Shown here one piece after another: positions 61,001 to 64,000 of a stretch of 64,000 bases of DNA. A program made the translations under genes and the position numbers. Below the pieces are notes generated by a model. The model worked only from the letters and a program-made list of their open reading frames with translations, was not told the origin of the DNA and searched no databases. Positions within the stretch are counted from its first letter, which is position 1; each line of letters begins with the position of its first letter. This DNA is from Syngnathus acus (lineage: Eukaryota > Chordata > Actinopteri > Syngnathiformes > Syngnathidae): NCBI RefSeq assembly GCF_901709675.1, contig NC_051092.1:10308491-10372490 (forward strand). The letters run 5' to 3'.

Positions 61001-63140
61001 TATTATTACAATTAAAAAAAAGAAACCCCAGATCATATGAAGTCCAAAAGTGCACAGACTTTACAAACTGACTTTAGTCATATCACTTACAAGGTTGAGA
61101 TTCCCCAGTGGTTCCCTGCACTGGCACCAGCAGAGTCAAACAGAGAGAGTCCAATGAGAGAGATGGTGGGGGCTATGGTGAGAGGTCCAATGAAACGCAT
61201 GAAGATGCCAATCAGTCCAGAGAAACCAATGAACACTTGCAAGAGTGAGCCCACCATAATGGACCCCTGCACCTGGACACAAACAGGGTACAGTGTACGT
61301 ATGATCCTCAAGTCAGTAGTCAAACGGATATTTGTACTTTTGGTTCATTTAAAAAGGTAAAACATTTTTTATTGCACATCCATGCCAATTAAACATTCCG
61401 ATTAAAAAAAATGAAATAGTCCGTTTAAGTCACTAGTGAGTATTTTCTGTTCTCAAAGAATTGTATTGTGTGTAAAACAAGAAGGGAACTTAACTGGTTT
61501 GGTTTGGTGTGGTTTGGTTTGGTTTGGTGTGGTTTGGTTTGGTTTGAACAAGACCAAAACTGACAGAGCACATTGTGGTCAATATGCACTGAAAGCTCTT
61601 ATGTCCCCTAATTAACTTACTGCTCTCATTCTAGTCTGCCACACTTCTATGAATTCACTAGAAGATGTATTGACGAGGCTTGCGTTCTGCGTCCAAGCAG
61701 GACAAGTCCACTCTGGCATTGACAGCATCGCCATGGACGGTGCAAGCAATGTGAATGTCCCACCTTGAAGAATTGGCAATCTGCGAACCATAAGAGAAAA
61801 TAGGTTACGATAGATCAGGGGTCACCAATGATAAATAGAAAGGACGCCTTGTTTGATACACACGAGAAAACTAGTAATAATATTGATCCACCGAGGACAG
61901 GCTGCTGGAACCTATGCTAGCTGGACTATGTATGAGATGTAGGATACACCCTGAACCGGGCACATGTTCACAATGTTACGTAAACATTCTGCCCATCCTA
62001 TCATGTGTCGCAACAAACAGATGTCATCGAGTCCGAAAGTAGTTTACAATCGATTAGATTAGATTTAACTTTAGTATCATTGCGTGTTCCAAATACAAGG
62101 CAACAAAAAGTAGATTGCATCCAACCAAAGTGCATAAATAGCATATACAGTATATACTATAAAAGCTGGTACGGGACAATGTAAACCATAAACATACTGT
62201 ATGTCAACACCAGGAAACGAAACCCGATGTGCACTGTTCAAGTTCCATGTTTATCTGCTCCTGAGCATTTAGGGAAAGACAAAAATGCACCAGTGGCCCT
62301 GAGCCAAGGCAGTGTGGATTTAGTGAGAACAAGATTCTATTGATAATATGTAAGTTGGGGAAATTCTTTCCCTAATCCTGGTCTGACACCAATATTCAGC
62401 ATGACTCGGACTGCACTGCAAGTGTTACAATTGTAAAACTTCCTACGAATTCATGGCTCTTCAAAAATAACATCCAGTATCAAAACACAAACTACCAAAC
62501 AATCCAATGCATCTCACCAAGCAAAATACAATAATCAACCCAAAACTGAGCATTGGGAACCTATGGAGAGCAAAACATTCATCCATCCAGTCTTATTTGA
62601 AATAAATTTAAAAAAATCAAGATTTCAATTGATTTGTTTGATATTTTCTGAGAGCCTTCATGTATCCCCACAAGCTGCTGTTAGTGGCAATGGCATAAGA
62701 AAATGATAATGTATCACTCTTTCAACAAATAGTAATTAACATTAAATATAAAGCTGTTATTGGCTGCCAACCAGTTCAGGGTGTGCCCCGCCTACTGCCC
62801 AAAGTCAGCTGGTATAGACTCCACCATACTTGTAAACCTGTGTGAGGCAAAACCGGTTCCAAAAATGGATGGATGGATGGATGGACAGGAAGGACGGGAT
62901 GGATGGACAGACAAATAGTAACAAAAGCTTTACGAAAAATGCCATTGACACGTTGCAGACCGTATTTTTTAGTCTTATCTACCTGATGCCAAAAGTAACT
63001 TGCAGCAGAGTGCAGATTCCAGACACGAAGAAGATGGTGCTAATGAGGTGACTCTGTGTGACGGCATCATGTTGAAGACACAAGCCTTGTGAGAGGATCA
63101 ATGGGATGGCAATGATACCTCCAAATGCTGTCAAGCAGTG
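57737..63140 (-). CDS. slc23a4: SLC23-family sodium-coupled transporter, nucleobase-type (slc23a4-like); last ten coding exons
   Basis: Ten minus-strand exons with GT-AG borders join in frame to 1677 nt: 558 residues plus TGA. SLC23 proteins are about 600 residues, so about 50 N-terminal residues lie beyond the window. The fold is the NAT/NCS2 14-TM carrier, acting at the plasma membrane. Landmarks are the [10 protein letters not shown]1 start, [14 protein letters not shown] in TM3, NAS and NTS glycosylation sequons in the following loop, [26 protein letters not shown]8 [13 protein letters not shown] with its acidic residue at 59681-59683, and TM10 [17 protein letters not shown]. The TM10 residue (Glu codon 59531-59533) is Pro in SVCT1/2 ascorbate carriers but Glu in bacterial uracil permease UraA (GENIGV). 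The inference is a nucleobase carrier like rodent SLC23A4/SNBT1. Family assignment is secure; the subfamily is inferred, and slc23a1-like is the alternative. Confidence 0.9.
58012..58567 (-). other. slc23a4-like intron before the terminal exon
   Basis: 556-nt intron with no recognised element beyond short T-runs. Confidence 0.7.
58568..58663 (-). CDS. slc23a4: slc23a4-like exon (TM14)
   Basis: 96 nt between acceptor gttcag and donor G|gtaaca. It encodes [20 protein letters not shown] then [25 protein letters not shown] and LDNT-PG are SLC23 signatures. Confidence 0.92.
58772..58880 (-). CDS. slc23a4: slc23a4-like exon (TM13)
   Basis: 109 nt between an acceptor after a T-rich tract and a G|gtaaca donor. 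It encodes [20 protein letters not shown] then [28 protein letters not shown] is conserved in SLC23. It is short and invisible as an open frame. Confidence 0.9.
58881..59263 (-). other. slc23a4-like intron
   Basis: 383-nt intron. Nothing recognised inside; it begins at the low-coordinate donor of the 59264 exon and ends in a T-rich acceptor tract. Confidence 0.7.
59264..59428 (-). CDS. slc23a4: slc23a4-like exon (TM11-TM12)
   Basis: 165 nt in phase 0 between acceptor tccacag and donor CAG|gtgagc. It begins [20 protein letters not shown], then [20 protein letters not shown] and ends [10 protein letters not shown], matching the SLC23 block PDPILGGMFCTLFG. Confidence 0.93.
59504..59757 (-). CDS. 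slc23a4: slc23a4-like exon (TM8-TM10 substrate-site core)
   Basis: 254 nt between acceptor actttag and donor AAG|gtgagt. It contains [56 protein letters not shown] and [19 protein letters not shown]. These are the TM8 acidic residue and TM10 signature that line the substrate pocket in this family. The intron behind it is only 75 nt, so the frame appears to run on into it. Confidence 0.95.
59836..59992 (-). CDS. slc23a4: slc23a4-like exon (TM7)
   Basis: 157 nt between acceptor cttcag and donor G|gtaaga. It encodes [20 protein letters not shown], then [20 protein letters not shown] and APWFTFPYP. Confidence 0.93.
60011..60320. mobile_element. decayed 'ACCGTATTTTCCGCACTATAA' DNA transposon with a nested hAT end
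   Basis: The left end is TACCGTATTTTCCGCACTAT, followed by repeated AAGGCGCACC units including an internal duplication of about 90 bp (around 60028 and 60116). The right end GCGCCTTATAATGCGG is eroded. It lies in the slc23a4-like intron 59993-60615. Only part of the element is intact. Confidence 0.7.
60170..60210 (-). mobile_element. short hAT-type terminus inside another transposon
   Basis: On minus it starts CAGGCGTGTCCAAAGTCCGG then CCCGCGGGCC, a terminus type common in fish hAT elements. It interrupts the AAGGCGCAC-type element. Confidence 0.55.
60616..60736 (-). CDS. slc23a4: slc23a4-like exon (TM6)
   Basis: 121 nt between acceptor catccag and donor CCT|gtatgt. It encodes [20 protein letters not shown] then [16 protein letters not shown] is an SLC23 hallmark. 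Confidence 0.92.
61091..61272 (-). CDS. slc23a4: slc23a4-like exon (TM4-TM5)
   Basis: 182 nt between acceptor tgtccag and donor TT|gtaagt. It encodes [40 protein letters not shown], then AGNHWGIST, a close match to SVCT family blocks. Confidence 0.93.
61273..61620 (-). repeat. slc23a4-like intron containing a (TGGTT)n minisatellite
   Basis: Within this 348-nt intron, about 61497-61546 is a repeat of GGTTTGGTTTGGTGT-type units. Nothing else was recognised. Confidence 0.8.
61621..61780 (-). CDS. slc23a4: slc23a4-like exon (TM3 and large extracellular loop)
   Basis: 160 nt between acceptor ttcgcag and donor GCA|gtaagt. It encodes [20 protein letters not shown], then [20 protein letters not shown] and [12 protein letters not shown]. 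It contains two N-glycosylation sequons (NAS, NTS) and two Cys in the exposed loop. Confidence 0.9.
61893..61990 (+). repeat. decayed SINE/LINE tail
   Basis: Contains GACAGGCTGCTGGAACCTAT and GGATACACCCTGAACCGGGC, matching the reverse of the 'cagttcagggtgtacccc' tail unit. Diverged, in a slc23a4-like intron. Confidence 0.45.
62755..62900 (+). repeat. SINE/LINE tail with (ATGG)n run
   Basis: TTGGCTGCCAACCAGTTCAG, GGTGTGCCCCGCCTACTGCC and a terminal (ATGG)n run (62865-62886) are the standard order of the common fish repeat tail. It lies about 80 bp from the 62983-63140 exon. Confidence 0.75.
62983..63140 (-). CDS. slc23a4: slc23a4-like exon (TM1-TM2)
   Basis: 158 nt, with acceptor gttcag just above 63140 and donor AG|gtagat. 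It encodes [20 protein letters not shown], then [20 protein letters not shown]. The leading His matches the conserved His of SVCTs (QHYLT). The upstream exon is not in the window. Confidence 0.93.
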
Positions 63141-63275
63141 CTGAACAAACAAAATGCACACTTAATTTGAGACCTTGTTCATCAGCTAAAAAGCACATTA
63201 TTGAACAAGCAATATATACACAGTTAAGTGCAAAGTTACCCCAGGGGTATGAATAATTTTGTATGTATAGATATA

Positions 63276-63604
63276 CAGGGGGTCCTCGATTTACGACGTC
63301 GATCCATTCCTACGTATGCGATGTAAACCGAATTTCAGTATAAATTGGAACAGTAATAAAACTGTATTAATAGTAATAAAATGAAACAGTACAGTAATAA
63401 AAGTAAGAAAATAAAAATCGGAACAGTAATAAAGCCATAATACCATAATGAAGATGATAACACACGCGAGACACGGCAGTCTAAAACTGCGTATGTATAA
63501 CGTGAGTGGGTAACGCCGTCTTCCTAATATAAAAACTAATAGAGACGTGTGTCGTAAACACAAACCAGCGTAACTTGAAGACGTCGTAAACTGAGGACCC
63601 CCTG
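63276..63604. mobile_element. TA-flanked MITE, 329 bp, Tigger/pogo-like ends
   Basis: The left end is CAGGGGGTCCTCGATTTACG then ACGTC; the right end is GACGTCGTAAACTGAGGACC then CCCTG, its inverted copy. It is flanked by TA on both sides. The interior is AT-rich with repeated 'aacagtaataaaa' units and no transposase. Superfamily is inferred from the TA duplication and CAG start. Confidence 0.85.
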
Positions 63605-63666
63605 TATTATTTTTATTTTATATTTTTGGTTTTATATATATATACACTGGCTCACTTTGTAATATA

Positions 63667-63837
63667 CCGTAATTTTCGGACTATAAGTCGCACCGGAGTA
63701 TAAGTCGCACCAGCCATAAAATGCCCAAAAAAGTGAAAAAAACCCATATATATGTATATAAATCGCTCCTGAGTATAAGTCGCCCCCCCCACCCAAACTA
63801 TGAAAAAAAACCGCGACTTATAGTCCGAAAATTACGG
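63667..63837. mobile_element. TA-flanked MITE, 171 bp
   Basis: The left end is CCGTAATTTTCGGACTATAA then GTCGCACC. The right end GCGACTTATAGTCCGAAAAT then TACGG is its inverted copy. TA lies on both flanks. Internal 'GTATAAGTCGC' units repeat. No coding capacity. Confidence 0.88.
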
Positions 63838-63910
63838 TAGTATAATTGCAAGCACAATGAAGTAATGTCAGTCATCTAGTGGTGAATGGTGATTTTATAA
63901 CTAAAATATA

Positions 63911-64000
63911 CAGTGGACCTTGTTCATTTGGGGGGATGGGCACTAGGTCAGCCTGCAAATAAAAATCTGCATATAATTTATGCCCATTGAAATGCATTTG
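63911..64000 (+). mobile_element. start of a further Tigger-like repeat, cut by the window edge
   Basis: TA then CAGTGGACCTTGTTCATTTG, GGGGGATGGGCACTAGGTCA and AAATCTGCATATAATTTATG resemble Tigger-type ends in which CAG follows TA. The other end is outside the window. Confidence 0.45.

Noticed and set aside
63141-64000. Search for the SLC23 exon encoding the N terminus
   Set aside because: The stretch is almost filled by MITEs, and no frame ending in a 'LGLQ'-like junction with a donor was found; the exon is presumably beyond the window.
1-64000. Undescribed defence, toxin, phage or CRISPR-like system
   Set aside because: The window is vertebrate nuclear DNA with spliced genes and transposon debris; no operon-like coding, spaced repeats or viral gene set was seen on either strand.

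Overview
This is eukaryotic, vertebrate DNA, most likely from a percomorph teleost fish. The evidence is two intron-containing vertebrate genes with GT-AG introns, a low-density AT-rich background, and fish-type dispersed repeats: a tRNA-derived SINE with its common 3' tail, Tc1/mariner remnants and TA-flanked MITEs, hAT ends, and long (AC)n/(TA)n microsatellites. The SINE and tail sequences resemble ones I associate with pipefish and seahorse relatives, but that is a weak guess. No tRNA, rRNA, CRISPR or prokaryotic system was found.

Layout. (1) 1-11773 is the interior of a large tmtc2 intron, with no exon found and one MITE plus a hAT end at 7.7-8.3 kb. (2) 11774-32332 (+) holds the last ten coding exons of tmtc2: one large exon with membrane segments and the DUF1736-type region, then nine small exons with the tetratricopeptide repeats. 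They splice in frame to 622 residues plus stop; roughly the first 215 residues are encoded upstream of the window. (3) About 32333-33300 is the tmtc2 3'UTR. (4) About 33300-57550 is a gene-poor intergenic interval with transposon remnants, two adjacent tandem duplications, a pair of mirror-image palindromes, a long (TA)n tract and a broken LINE. (5) 57737-63140 (-) holds the last ten coding exons of an SLC23-family transporter, joining in frame to 558 residues plus stop; its first coding exon(s), about 50 residues, lie beyond the right edge. (6) 63.2-64 kb is a cluster of TA-flanked MITEs in the SLC23 gene's 5' intron.

The genes are convergent and show no evident functional link. TMTC2 is an ER membrane TPR protein of the family linked to cadherin O-mannosylation and ER calcium handling. 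The SLC23 protein is a plasma-membrane sodium-coupled carrier. Its TM10 signature has Glu-Asn where ascorbate carriers have Pro-Asn, so it looks like the nucleobase-type member (slc23a4/SNBT1-like) rather than a vitamin C transporter. That is the most informative biological observation here. Nothing in the window convincingly looks like a new molecular system; the other points of interest concern transposon structure. Comparisons with known proteins and repeats are from memory, without database searches.
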